NCBI RefSeq assembly: GCF_000383915.1
Contig: NZ_KB912942.1
Location: 1,209,846 to 1,273,845, forward strand
Length of the DNA: 64,000 bases
Direction: 5' to 3'
From: Amycolatopsis benzoatilytica AK 16/65
Lineage (GTDB): Bacteria > Actinomycetota > Actinomycetes > Mycobacteriales > Pseudonocardiaceae
Shown in pieces: positions 52,767 to 61,423 of the stretch; position 1 is the stretch's first letter, and the number at the start of each line of letters is the position of its first letter. The notes below the pieces were generated by a model, which saw only the letters and a program-made list of their open reading frames with translations, did no database searches and had not been told where the DNA came from. Both the position numbers and the translations under genes were made by a program.

Positions 52767-54602
52767 TCAACCAAGACCGTCAAAGTCAAGCCGTACTACC
52801 GCTCCTTGGACGGGCTTCCCCTCTCGGACTGTCGCAAGTTCGTCGCCGGTCAGCGCTCGCCGGTAGAGCCTGGTGTCGTCCAGGGCACCGGTCAGGTGCT
52901 GGGTGCCGTCCAGGCGTTCGCCTAGCCATAGCTGGAACGACACTGTCTGGCTGACTGAACCGGGCACGTCCGGGCCGGATGCGGCTTGGGCGCCGTCTAC
53001 CAGGATGCGCAGTTGGCCTGCGGTGCGTTGCAGGGCGATGTGGTGCCACTTCTGGTCGTCGTAGGCCGATGTCGTTGTCACCGACTTGCTGCCGGCCGGG
53101 GTGGTCATCATCGCTACCAGCCGGTTCGAGGCCGGCTCGGCACGCAGCCACAGCTGCGGTGCGGTCGAGCCCATGCCGCCCAGCCACATCAACGCCTGCG
53201 GATCCTTCGATGCGCCGTAGCGAACCCAGGTCGAGAACGTGAAGTCCCCGGCTCCGACAAGCTGCTTCGGCGAGTACGGGACGCGGACGAAGGCATTCTC
53301 CAATTCCACCGCATTCCCGAACCGGCCGGGGACCGCCGCCGCGTCGCCGAGGACCCGGGCGGGCGGTCCGGCGAGGTCCGGAGTGGACACTCCCGGATTC
53401 CGGCGCCAGCCCAGATAGTTCTCGTCGAACCGGGCGAACCGGATCTCGTCGCGGGCGTCCACCGCGCCGCCTTCGTACATCAAGCCGATCTCGGCGTCGC
53501 GCTGCCCAGGAGCACTGAGCTGCACGAGATCCGAGTAACCCGACCAATCGGACGTGACCCGGGTGCCCTGATCGGCGTTCTCCCACGTCCTGCCGTCGTC
53601 ATAGGACGAACGGATGGTCATCCACCGCCGGCGGTCGGTGTCCGCGGGGGAAGCGAACAGGATCCGCTGGCCGCCCGGGCGGTCCAGGCGCAGCAACGAG
53701 CCCTGCACCATCGGTGTGACCAGGTCGGGGATGGCGGTGAATCGCTGACTGAACGTCTCGCCGCCGTCACGGCTCAAGGCGTAGTCGCGATTGCCGACGT
53801 CGGTGCCGCTCTGTTCGCGGCCGCCGGCGTAGACCGTGCCGTCCGGGAGTTCGACGACGCTGACCTCGGACGGCTTCTGCGTGAAGGTGCCGCCGACCGG
53901 ATGCGGGTAGCTGTCCACCGCGCCGACGCGCCAGCTGGACCCGCCGTCGTCGCTGTAGACCAGGCCCGCGTAGTTCTCCACCGAGTTGGTGCCGTCGCTG
54001 CGTTCGGCGTTCACGCCGAAGACAGGCCGTCCGGCGTGTTCGCCGTGCCGCAGTTGGATCCCGTGCACCGGACCGGAGGCGTACCACGAATCCCAGGCGG
54101 GCAGTTTCGCCTGCGCGCTGATGTCCACCGGCGCCGACCAGGTGCGGCCGTCGTCGGTGCTGTACTGCGAGTACGGAGTGCGCGGGCACGGCACGTCGCA
54201 GCCCTTGGTGTCGGTGCGGCCTTTGTTGTATGTGGTGATCAAGACGATCCGGCCGGTCCGGCTGTCCACGATGGGCACCGGATTGCCGTGTGTGTCGCCG
54301 CCGCCGCGGTTGACGACCTGCAACGGGGACCAAGTGGTTCCGCCGTCCGTCGAGCGCTTCAGCACCAGGTCGATGTCGCCGGTGTCGCCGCAGTTGTCCT
54401 TGCGGCCCTCGGCGAACGCCAGCAGCGTGCCGTGCGTGCTGCGGACCACGGCCGGGATGCGGAAGCAGGCGTAGCCGGTTTCCTGATGCGGGTTGAAGAG
54501 GGCTTGCTGGTCGAAGTAGGGAGCGGCGGAGGCGGGGGCCGGGAAGAGCAACGCCAGCAGCGCGCACGCCACGACCGCACGGAGGATGGCTCTGTATCTC
54601 AA
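52767..54602 (-). CDS. secreted sialidase (GH33) with C-terminal LamG-like domain
   Basis: A 611-residue exo-sialidase. A signal peptide (about residues 1-27, ending PAPASAA) directs export. The catalytic six-bladed propeller has the FRIP motif (R48), the EGRKDNCGDTGDID region with R67 and the catalytic Asp, and at least four Asp boxes (STDGGTTW, STDDGRTW, SDDGGSSW, SRDGGETF). The C-terminal ~190 residues form a concanavalin-like LamG module (FTFSTWVRYG…WHHIALQRTAGQLRILVDG…GALDDTRLYRRAL), probably glycan-binding. It starts with TTG overlapping the beta-galactosidase stop, so it is the last gene of the operon. It would release terminal sialic acids outside the cell. Confidence 0.92.
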   Translation of the reverse strand: MRYRAILRAVVACALLALLFPAPASAAPYFDQQALFNPHQETGYACFRIPAVVRSTHGTLLAFAEGRKDNCGDTGDIDLVLKRSTDGGTTWSPLQVVNRGGGDTHGNPVPIVDSRTGRIVLITTYNKGRTDTKGCDVPCPRTPYSQYSTDDGRTWSAPVDISAQAKLPAWDSWYASGPVHGIQLRHGEHAGRPVFGVNAERSDGTNSVENYAGLVYSDDGGSSWRVGAVDSYPHPVGGTFTQKPSEVSVVELPDGTVYAGGREQSGTDVGNRDYALSRDGGETFSQRFTAIPDLVTPMVQGSLLRLDRPGGQRILFASPADTDRRRWMTIRSSYDDGRTWENADQGTRVTSDWSGYSDLVQLSAPGQRDAEIGLMYEGGAVDARDEIRFARFDENYLGWRRNPGVSTPDLAGPPARVLGDAAAVPGRFGNAVELENAFVRVPYSPKQLVGAGDFTFSTWVRYGASKDPQALMWLGGMGSTAPQLWLRAEPASNRLVAMMTTPAGSKSVTTTSAYDDQKWHHIALQRTAGQLRILVDGAQAASGPDVPGSVSQTVSFQLWLGERLDGTQHLTGALDDTRLYRRALTGDELATVREGKPVQGAVVRLDFDGLG

Positions 54603-56605
54603 CGGGCGTCCTTTCCGAACTGTCCGGAGAGGACCGCGACACCGTACGGTGCCAGGTCCACTTCGGACGATGGCGGGGCGGGATCGGTGAGCACATCAGT
54701 GCCCGGCGACGGCAGCGAGACCGTCACCGGCACGGAGTTGTGATTGAGCAGGAACAGATAGTCCGTGCCGCCGCGCCGCACGACGGCCTGGACACCGTCC
54801 GGCAGCCCGGGCAGCACCGGCGAAACATCGGCCTCGGCGGTGATCCGGTCGAACAAGGTGCGCATCACCGTCGGGTCCGGCCGGGTGCCGAGATACCAGG
54901 CGACGCCGGAGCCGAACTCGTTGCGGGTGACCGCGGGACGCCCGGCGAGCGGTCCTTCGGCGAAGGTGGCGACGATGTCCGCGCCCTCGGATTCGATCCA
55001 TTCCGACCAGACGCTCGCGCCGGCCCTCGTGCCGTCGAGGTGCATCGTGGTCGAACCGCCTTCCGGCAGCGGCCAGAACTCGTCCACCCGAAGGCCGAGG
55101 AGATCGCGCAGGGGAGCGGGATAGCCGCCCTCGTACACCCGGTCGTTCTCGTCGGCGATGCCGGAGAAGAACGACACCGCGAGGTGCCCGCCACCCTCCA
55201 CATAGGAGCGAAGGTTCGCCGCGACGGCTCGGTCCATCAGATACAGATTGGGCACCACGACCAGCCGGTAGCCGGACAGATCGTGCGAGGGGTGCACGAC
55301 GTCGCAGGTGATGTTCGCGTCGAAGAACGGCGCGTAGTGCGCCAGGTGCGCGTCCAGCTGGGTCAGGTCGTCCGACGGGTGCGAGTTCAGCTCCAGCGCC
55401 CACCAGCTGTTCCAGTCGTGCAGGATCGCGACGTCGGCCTGGACTCGGCTGCCGGCGATCTGCGGTGCCGACGCCAGTTCCTGGCCGAGTTCGCGCACCT
55501 CGCGGAAAATGCGGGTATCGGCACCGCCGTGCGGCACCATCGCGGAGTGGAACTTCTCCGCGCCGCCGGGCGTCTGCCGCCATTGGAAGAACAGCACCGA
55601 GTCGGCTCCGCGCGCGACCGCCTGCCAGCTGCCCAGCCGCATCGTTCCCGGTGGCTTAGGGCTGTTGCGGGTGCGCCAGTTGACCGCACTCGTCGCCTGC
55701 TCCATCAACAGCCACGGCTGGCCGCCCTTGAGCGAGCGGACCAGGTCGTAGCCGAAAGCCGCTTCGAGATGCGAGCGCGCGTCGTACGGGTCCGGATAGG
55801 AATCGAGGCTGACGATGTCCTCGTGCTGGACCCACTTGTGCCAGTCGAGCGACTTCTGCACCAGGCCGACGAAGTTCGTCGTGACCGGCACGTCCGGCGT
55901 GATCCGGGCGAGGATTTCGCGTTCGTTCAGGTAAGCGCCCAGCGAGGCGTCCGAGGAGAACCGGTGGAAGTCCAGTTTGTGCGCCGGATTGGGGAAGGTC
56001 GGCGCGACACGCGGCGGTTCGATCTCGGCGAAGCCGGAGTACCGCTGTGACCAGAACGTGGTGCTCCACGCGGCGTTGAGCGCGTCGATGGTGCCGTAAC
56101 GCTCGGCGAGCCAGCGGCGGAAGTCCACCGCGGACGCCTCGCAGTAGCACTCCCGGATGTGGCAGCCGAATTCGTTGCCGATGTGCCACAGTTCCAGCGC
56201 CGGATGATCCGCGTACCGGGTGGCGACCCGATCCACCAACCGGGCCGCGTACCTGCGAAAGACCGGGCTGGACGGGCAGAACTGCTGCCGCGCGCCGGCC
56301 GAGAGCCGGGTGCCGTCGGCGCGCACCGGAAGGATTTCCGGATGCTGGTGGGAAAGCCACGGCGGCGGTGAAGCCGTCATCGTGGCCAGGCAGGCCCGGA
56401 TGCCCGCCTCGGCGAGATTGTCCAGCGTCTGGTCGACCTTGCCGAAGTCGAACTCGCCTGGTCGCGGTTCGACCTGCGCCCAGGAGAAAATGCCCACCGT
56501 AACCAGGGAAACCGCGGCCTCGGCCATCAGCTTCCGGTCGTCCTCCCAGATTCCGTCCGGCCAGTGCTCCGGGTAGTAGTCCCCGCCGTAGTAGACCCGT
56601 TCCAT
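54599..56605 (-). CDS. GH42 beta-galactosidase
   Basis: A 668-residue glycoside hydrolase of family 42. The N-terminal barrel begins YYGGDYYPEHWPDGIWEDD. The acid/base is E145 in HIGNEFGCH and the nucleophile E302 in LLMEQATSAVNW. The cysteine-containing metal site typical of the family is suggested by CHIRECYCEA. Trimerisation and beta-sandwich domains follow. No signal peptide is visible, so it acts inside the cell on imported galactosides. It overlaps the aldolase stop and the sialidase start. In this context it may remove galactose from desialylated or sialylated oligosaccharides. Confidence 0.94.
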   Translation of the reverse strand: MERVYYGGDYYPEHWPDGIWEDDRKLMAEAAVSLVTVGIFSWAQVEPRPGEFDFGKVDQTLDNLAEAGIRACLATMTASPPPWLSHQHPEILPVRADGTRLSAGARQQFCPSSPVFRRYAARLVDRVATRYADHPALELWHIGNEFGCHIRECYCEASAVDFRRWLAERYGTIDALNAAWSTTFWSQRYSGFAEIEPPRVAPTFPNPAHKLDFHRFSSDASLGAYLNEREILARITPDVPVTTNFVGLVQKSLDWHKWVQHEDIVSLDSYPDPYDARSHLEAAFGYDLVRSLKGGQPWLLMEQATSAVNWRTRNSPKPPGTMRLGSWQAVARGADSVLFFQWRQTPGGAEKFHSAMVPHGGADTRIFREVRELGQELASAPQIAGSRVQADVAILHDWNSWWALELNSHPSDDLTQLDAHLAHYAPFFDANITCDVVHPSHDLSGYRLVVVPNLYLMDRAVAANLRSYVEGGGHLAVSFFSGIADENDRVYEGGYPAPLRDLLGLRVDEFWPLPEGGSTTMHLDGTRAGASVWSEWIESEGADIVATFAEGPLAGRPAVTRNEFGSGVAWYLGTRPDPTVMRTLFDRITAEADVSPVLPGLPDGVQAVVRRGGTDYLFLLNHNSVPVTVSLPSPGTDVLTDPAPPSSEVDLAPYGVAVLSGQFGKDAR

Positions 56606-57534
56606 CAGAGCAGCCCTGCTTCCGCCAGCTTTCCCTTGATCTGCAACAGTTCGTCGTCATTGAGCGGCAGCTGGGGCGGTGCCAGCACCGCGTTGTCGAT
56701 GAACCCGCGCATCTTCATCGACGCCTTGAACGCGCCGAGCGCGGCCGAACCGCGGCCCATCCGGCTCGGCGGAGAGACGTCGGTGATGCCGAACAGCGTC
56801 AGCAGTCGTTCCTGCTCGCGCCGTGCGGCCTGCGGGTTTCCGTTCCGGAAGTGGTCGTAGATCAGCACGTAGCCAACCGGGTCGACGTTCCCGAGTCCGG
56901 GCACCGCGCCGTCCGCGCCCTGCGCGAGCGCGTTGTCCACCAGCAGTTCGGATCCGGTGAACACGGCGAACTCGTCCAGGCCGCGCTCGCGCCGCCGCTG
57001 CAGGACCAGCCGGAACCCGGCCTCGTCGCCGCTGGAGTCCTTGAGCCCGGCCAGGACTCCGTCCGCGGCCAGGTTCAGCAGCATCTCCCGGTCGAGCTTC
57101 GTGTGCACGGCGACCGGGATGTCGTAGGCGAAGATCGGCAGCGCGGTCCGCTCGTGCAGCAACCGGAAGTGCCGGTCGATCTCCGCGACGTGCGTGCGGG
57201 TGTAGTAGGGCGCGGTCACCACGATGGCGTCCGCGCCGGCCGCTTCGGCGGTCTTCACGTGCTCAGCGACCCGCAGGGTGGTCATGTCGATGCAGCCGGC
57301 CAGCACCGGCACCCGGCCAGCCACCTGGTCGACCGCGGTCTCGACGGTGATCCGGCGCTGTTCGTCGGGCAGGAACGCCACCTCGCTGGACGAGCCGAGC
57401 ACGAAGACCCCGTGCACGCCGGCATCGAGCTGGACTTCGATGTGCCGTCGCAGCGAGTCGGTGTCGACCGTGAAGTCGTCGCGGAACGGCGTGCACAGCG
57501 GCGGGATGATCCCGGTGTACTTGGGCGCAGTCAT
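56605..57534 (-). CDS. NanA/DapA-family aldolase (probable sialic acid lyase)
   Basis: A 309-residue class I aldolase of the DHDPS/N-acetylneuraminate lyase family. The Schiff-base lysine is K165 (GLKDSSGD) and the catalytic tyrosine Y137 (FAYDIPVAVHTK). Both numbers coincide with those of E. coli NanA, but the family shares this chemistry. GSSSE (47-51) is the carboxylate-binding loop. Operon partners (sialidase, sialate-type importer, GntR regulator) favour cleavage of N-acetylneuraminate to pyruvate and ManNAc. A sugar-acid aldolase such as a KDG aldolase remains possible because the KDSSG box also occurs there. ATG at 57534; 4-base overlap with the ATPase gene. Confidence 0.82.
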   Translation of the reverse strand: MTAPKYTGIIPPLCTPFRDDFTVDTDSLRRHIEVQLDAGVHGVFVLGSSSEVAFLPDEQRRITVETAVDQVAGRVPVLAGCIDMTTLRVAEHVKTAEAAGADAIVVTAPYYTRTHVAEIDRHFRLLHERTALPIFAYDIPVAVHTKLDREMLLNLAADGVLAGLKDSSGDEAGFRLVLQRRRERGLDEFAVFTGSELLVDNALAQGADGAVPGLGNVDPVGYVLIYDHFRNGNPQAARREQERLLTLFGITDVSPPSRMGRGSAALGAFKASMKMRGFIDNAVLAPPQLPLNDDELLQIKGKLAEAGLL

Positions 57535-58490
57535 GAGGCGGTCACTCCGATTTCTGGATGGATACAGCGGTAGCTGTGCTCGTCCGGCCCGGACTGCGCT
57601 GGCAAGGCGAGCGAGCACTCCTCGGTGGCTTTCGGGCAACGGGTGTGGAACGGGCAGCCCGGCGGCGGCGCGGTCGCCGACGGCACCGGTCCGCTGAGGA
57701 CGATCGGTTCCACCGGGTGCAGCAGGCTCGGCGTCGCCGAGAACAGCGCCCGGGTGTAGGGGTGGTGCGCGTTGCCGGGCAGCTCCGAAGCCGGGGCCTG
57801 CTCGACGATCCGGCCGAGGTACATGGTGACGATCCGGTCGCTCATCCGCCGGACGGTCTGGATGTCGTGCGATACGAACACCATCGCGAGTTCGAGCTGT
57901 TCGCGCAGGTCCAGCAACAGGTTCAGGATCTGCGCCCGCACCGAAACGTCCAGTGCTGACGTGGGTTCGTCGGCCACCAGCAACGCCGGCCGCAACGCGA
58001 GCGCTCGTGCGATCGCCACTCGCTGCCGTTGCCCGCCGGACAGCTGCGACGGCAGCGCGTCGGCCACGCTGGAGGGCAACCCGACCAGAGCCATCAGTTC
58101 GCGGACGCGTTCGGTGCGTTCCTCGGGAGTGCCGATCCGGTGCACGTCCAGCGGATCGCGGACCACCTTGGCGACCGGCAGCCGCCGGTTCAGCGCGGTG
58201 GACGGGTCCTGGAAGACCATGCCCACCGTCCGGCCCAGCTCGGCAGGCCGCAATGCGGACAACGGTTTCCCGGCGTAGCGAACGGTGCCGGAAGTCGGCC
58301 GCTGCAATCCGACCAGCACCTTGGCCAGAGTGGACTTGCCGCAGCCGGATTCCCCGACCACGCCGACGGTTTCGCCCTTCGAGATGCGGAGGCTGGCGTC
58401 GGTGAGCGCGTACACGCGGTCGTGCCCGAACAAGCTGGTGCCGCGGATCTTGTGCACCACGTGCACGCCGTCGACTTCGACCAGGCTCAT
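57531..58490 (-). CDS. peptide/opine-family ABC importer ATPase (DppF/OppF type)
   Basis: A 319-residue ATPase with Walker A GESGCGKST, Q-loop MVFQDPSTALNRR, signature LSGGQRQRVAIARALAL, Walker B LLVADEPTSALD and the family-specific C-terminal cysteine cluster (PPPGCPFHTRCPKATEECS…YRCIHPE), which may bind a 4Fe-4S cluster. It energises import together with the fused subunit encoded upstream. Start and stop overlap both neighbours by 4 bases. Confidence 0.93.
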   Translation of the reverse strand: MSLVEVDGVHVVHKIRGTSLFGHDRVYALTDASLRISKGETVGVVGESGCGKSTLAKVLVGLQRPTSGTVRYAGKPLSALRPAELGRTVGMVFQDPSTALNRRLPVAKVVRDPLDVHRIGTPEERTERVRELMALVGLPSSVADALPSQLSGGQRQRVAIARALALRPALLVADEPTSALDVSVRAQILNLLLDLREQLELAMVFVSHDIQTVRRMSDRIVTMYLGRIVEQAPASELPGNAHHPYTRALFSATPSLLHPVEPIVLSGPVPSATAPPPGCPFHTRCPKATEECSLALPAQSGPDEHSYRCIHPEIGVTAS

Positions 58491-60448
58491 GCCTGCGCTC
58501 CTTCCGCGACGACCGCGACCGGATTGTCGGCGGGGTAATGGCAGGCAACCAGGTGGCTGGCGCCGGATGGTTCCGGCGCCGTCTCGAAGCAGTGCCCGCG
58601 CGCGACCGGGCAGCGGTTCGCGAACCGGCAGCCGAGCGGGAAGTCCGCCGGTGCCGGCACGACGCCCTTGATCTGGGTGAGCGTGGCCTCGTTCTCCTCC
58701 AGCGAGAGGACCGCGCTGAGCAGACCACGGGTGTAGTGGTGCCGCGGCGATCCGACGACCTCCGCGGTCACGCCGGTCTCGGCGACCTGGCCGCCGTACA
58801 TCACCACCACGCGATCGGCGATGTCGGAGACCAGTGCGAGGTCATGCGAAACCAGCACCAGTGCGAAGCCGAGTTCTTCCTGCAGCCGCAACAGCAGAGC
58901 CATGATCTGCGCCTGCACGGTCACGTCGAGCGCGGTCGTCGGCTCGTCCGCGACGATCAGCTTCGGGCTGCGCGACAACGCCATCGCGATCAGGACGCGC
59001 TGCCGCTGACCGCCGGACAGCTCGTGCGGGTAGGACCGCAGCGTCCGGCCCGGATCGAGGTTGACCAGTTCCAGCAGCTCCTCCGGCGTGCGGGTGCCGC
59101 CGCGCCGGGTGAACTGCTTGAGCTGCGCGCGGATCGTCATCGCCGGGTTCAGCGAGCTGAGCGCGTCCTGGTACACCATCGCCAGGTCCTGGCCGAGCCG
59201 GCGGCGACGCGCGCCCGGCTTCATCGTGAGCAGGTCGTCTCCGGCGAAGAGGATCTCGCCGCCCAGCCGTGCGGCATCCGGCTGCAGGCCCATTATCGAC
59301 AGCGCGGTCAACGATTTCCCGCAGCCCGATTCGCCGATCAGCCCGAGCACTTCGCCGGAACGCACCGAAAAGGACACTCCGTCGACCACGTGCACACCGT
59401 TGTGCCGCTCGGGGAACGAGATCGCGAGATCACGCACCTCCAGGACAGTGTCCCGGCCGGACAGGTCTCGTGCCTTGGCGGCCAGCCGCTGCCCGGCTTC
59501 GAGGAGTCCGCGCAGCGGCAGTACCGCGACGGTGTTCTCCGCGGCCAGCTCGATCTTCTGCGCGGCTTCGGCCGCCTTGGCGGTCCGGGCGGACGGCGCG
59601 GCCCACGCGTCGGAGATGCCTTCGGACAGGATGTTCAACGCCAGCACGGTGAGCAGGATCAGCAGACCGGGGAACAGCGTCGCCCACCAGCCGCCGGTCA
59701 GCACGAGGTCCTTGCCGTCGGCGAGCACCGAACCCCACGACGGGTCGGGCGGCTGGATGCCGGCGCCGATGAACGACAGCGACGCCTCGAACACGATCGC
59801 ATCGGCGACGGTCACCGTGCAGTACACGAGAATCGGTGCGGCACAGTTGATCGCGACGTGCCGGGCGAGGATGAACAAGCGTTTCGCACCGAGCACCCTC
59901 TCGGCCGCGACGTAGTCCTCGCCGTATTGCGCGAGCACATTCGCGCGCACCACGCGGGCCACCGGCGCCATGTTGAGGAAGCCGATGGCGAGGATCAGCA
60001 CCAGGATGCCGCGGCCGAACACGGCCACCAGCACCGCGGCCAGCGCGATGCCGGGAAACGCCATCAAGACGTCGAGCACCCGCATGACCGCGCCGTCTGC
60101 CCGGCGGCCGGTGGTCGCCGCGAACGAGCCGACGACGACGCCCGCGACCAGCGCCAGCGCCGTCGCGCCGAGGCCGATCGCGAGCGACCAGCGGGTGCCG
60201 GCGATCAGCCGGGAGAAGATGTCCCGGCCGGACTGGTCGGTGCCGAACCAGTGCGCCGCGCTGGGCCCGCCGGTGTCGGTGCTGAGCGCATCCGGATTGT
60301 GCGTGGCCAGCACGGTGCCGAGCACCGCGACCAGCCCGAGCACGACCAGCACGCCGAGCGCGATCCACGACGAGAGGGGAAGCCGCCGGAACCGGATGCC
60401 GGGCCGGGACAGCCGGGCGGTGAGGTTCGGGCGGAGGACCGGACGCAT
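58487..60448 (-). CDS. fused ABC permease-ATPase (DppC-DppD type)
   Basis: A 653-residue natural fusion. Residues 1-290 form a DppC-like permease with HWFGTDQSGRDIFSRLIAGTRWSL and the EAA-type loop EDYVAAERVLGAKRLFILARHVA. A ~45-residue linker follows. Residues ~340-653 form a DppD-like ATPase (Walker A GESGCGKSL, signature LSGGQRQRVLIAMAL, Walker B LIVADEPTTALD, Cys cluster CRFANRCPVARGHC). Fusions of exactly this kind occur in SatABCD-type sialic acid importers. The ATG at 60448 overlaps the DppB stop. There is no frameshift, and the two halves are continuous in one frame. Confidence 0.93.
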   Translation of the reverse strand: MRPVLRPNLTARLSRPGIRFRRLPLSSWIALGVLVVLGLVAVLGTVLATHNPDALSTDTGGPSAAHWFGTDQSGRDIFSRLIAGTRWSLAIGLGATALALVAGVVVGSFAATTGRRADGAVMRVLDVLMAFPGIALAAVLVAVFGRGILVLILAIGFLNMAPVARVVRANVLAQYGEDYVAAERVLGAKRLFILARHVAINCAAPILVYCTVTVADAIVFEASLSFIGAGIQPPDPSWGSVLADGKDLVLTGGWWATLFPGLLILLTVLALNILSEGISDAWAAPSARTAKAAEAAQKIELAAENTVAVLPLRGLLEAGQRLAAKARDLSGRDTVLEVRDLAISFPERHNGVHVVDGVSFSVRSGEVLGLIGESGCGKSLTALSIMGLQPDAARLGGEILFAGDDLLTMKPGARRRRLGQDLAMVYQDALSSLNPAMTIRAQLKQFTRRGGTRTPEELLELVNLDPGRTLRSYPHELSGGQRQRVLIAMALSRSPKLIVADEPTTALDVTVQAQIMALLLRLQEELGFALVLVSHDLALVSDIADRVVVMYGGQVAETGVTAEVVGSPRHHYTRGLLSAVLSLEENEATLTQIKGVVPAPADFPLGCRFANRCPVARGHCFETAPEPSGASHLVACHYPADNPVAVVAEGAQA

Positions 60449-61407
60449 CACGAGCGGCTCCGCAGACGAGGGTTGGCGATCAGGTAGAGCACGTCGACGA
60501 TCAGGTTGACGAGCACGAACCCGGCAGCGATGGTGATCACGAAGCCCTGCACCTTGGCGGTGTCGCCGTCCTGGACGGCCTGGATCATGTTCTGCCCCAT
60601 GCCGGGCAGCGCGAACATGGTCTCGATGACCACCGCGCCGCCGAGCAGATAGCCGATCCGCAGGCCGAGCACGGTCAGCGGGTTGACCAGCGCGTTGCGC
60701 AGCACGTTCCGCCCGACCACCACGACCGGGGCCAGGCCGCCGCCGCGCGCGGTGCGCACGTAGTCCTTGTCCAGTTCCTCGACCATCGACGTGCGGATCA
60801 CCCGGGTCAGCTGCGCGGCCACCGGCAGCGACAACGAGATCGCCGGCAGGGTCAGCGAGGCCAGCCAGCCGGAGAACGAATCGGCCGGGCTGACATAGCC
60901 GCTGGTGGGGAACAGGCCGTTGCCGACGGCCAGCCACTGCACCAGCAGCAATGCGATCCAGAAGGCGGGCGCGGCGACGCCGGCGAGCGTCACGACCCGG
61001 ATCAGGTGGTCCGGCCACCGGCCGCGGAACAGCGCCGAGGTCACCCCGAGGACGATCGACACGACGAGCGCGATCGCCAGCCCGAGCAGGGTCAGCTGCA
61101 CGGTCAGCGGGAGCGCGGTGGCGATGGTCTGGCCCACCGGTTCCTTGGTGATCACGCTGGTTCCGAAGTCGCCCTGGATCAGGTGCCAGACGAAGTGCAC
61201 GTACTGCAGCGGCAGCGGGTCGAGCAGGCCGTTCTGCTCGCGGAACTGCTGCAGCTGGTCCGGGGTGGCGTTGGCGCCGTTGAACGCGGCCAGTGCCGGG
61301 TCGACCGGCGAGAACCGCATCACGATGAACACGAACAGGATCACGCCGAGCAGCAGCGGGATCAGAGCGAGGATGCGGCCGGCCAGCATCCGCACGACGA
61401 CTGTCAC
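60448..61407 (-). CDS. peptide/opine-family ABC importer permease (DppB type)
   Basis: A 319-residue permease with six hydrophobic segments. It has the DppB N-terminus RMLAGRILALIPLLLGVILFVFIVMRFSPVDPA, the periplasmic GDFGTSVITKEPVGQTIATALPLTVQL motif and the EAA loop DYVRTARGGGLAPVVVVGRNVLRNALVNP. It pairs with the permease half of the fused subunit. The GTG start at 61407 is 16 bp from the binding-protein gene. Confidence 0.93.
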   Translation of the reverse strand: MTVVVRMLAGRILALIPLLLGVILFVFIVMRFSPVDPALAAFNGANATPDQLQQFREQNGLLDPLPLQYVHFVWHLIQGDFGTSVITKEPVGQTIATALPLTVQLTLLGLAIALVVSIVLGVTSALFRGRWPDHLIRVVTLAGVAAPAFWIALLLVQWLAVGNGLFPTSGYVSPADSFSGWLASLTLPAISLSLPVAAQLTRVIRTSMVEELDKDYVRTARGGGLAPVVVVGRNVLRNALVNPLTVLGLRIGYLLGGAVVIETMFALPGMGQNMIQAVQDGDTAKVQGFVITIAAGFVLVNLIVDVLYLIANPRLRSRS

Positions 61408-61423
61408 TTGCCGAGCCTCCTTC

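Noticed and set aside
58487..60448. Permease-ATPase fusion as a sequencing error
   Set aside because: The linker is long, continuous in one frame and has normal codon use, and the same fusion type is known in related sialate importers.
60449..61018. Upstream extension of the fused permease-ATPase
   Set aside because: This part is a shadow of the DppB gene in another phase; the ATG at 60448 overlaps the DppB stop as expected for coupling.
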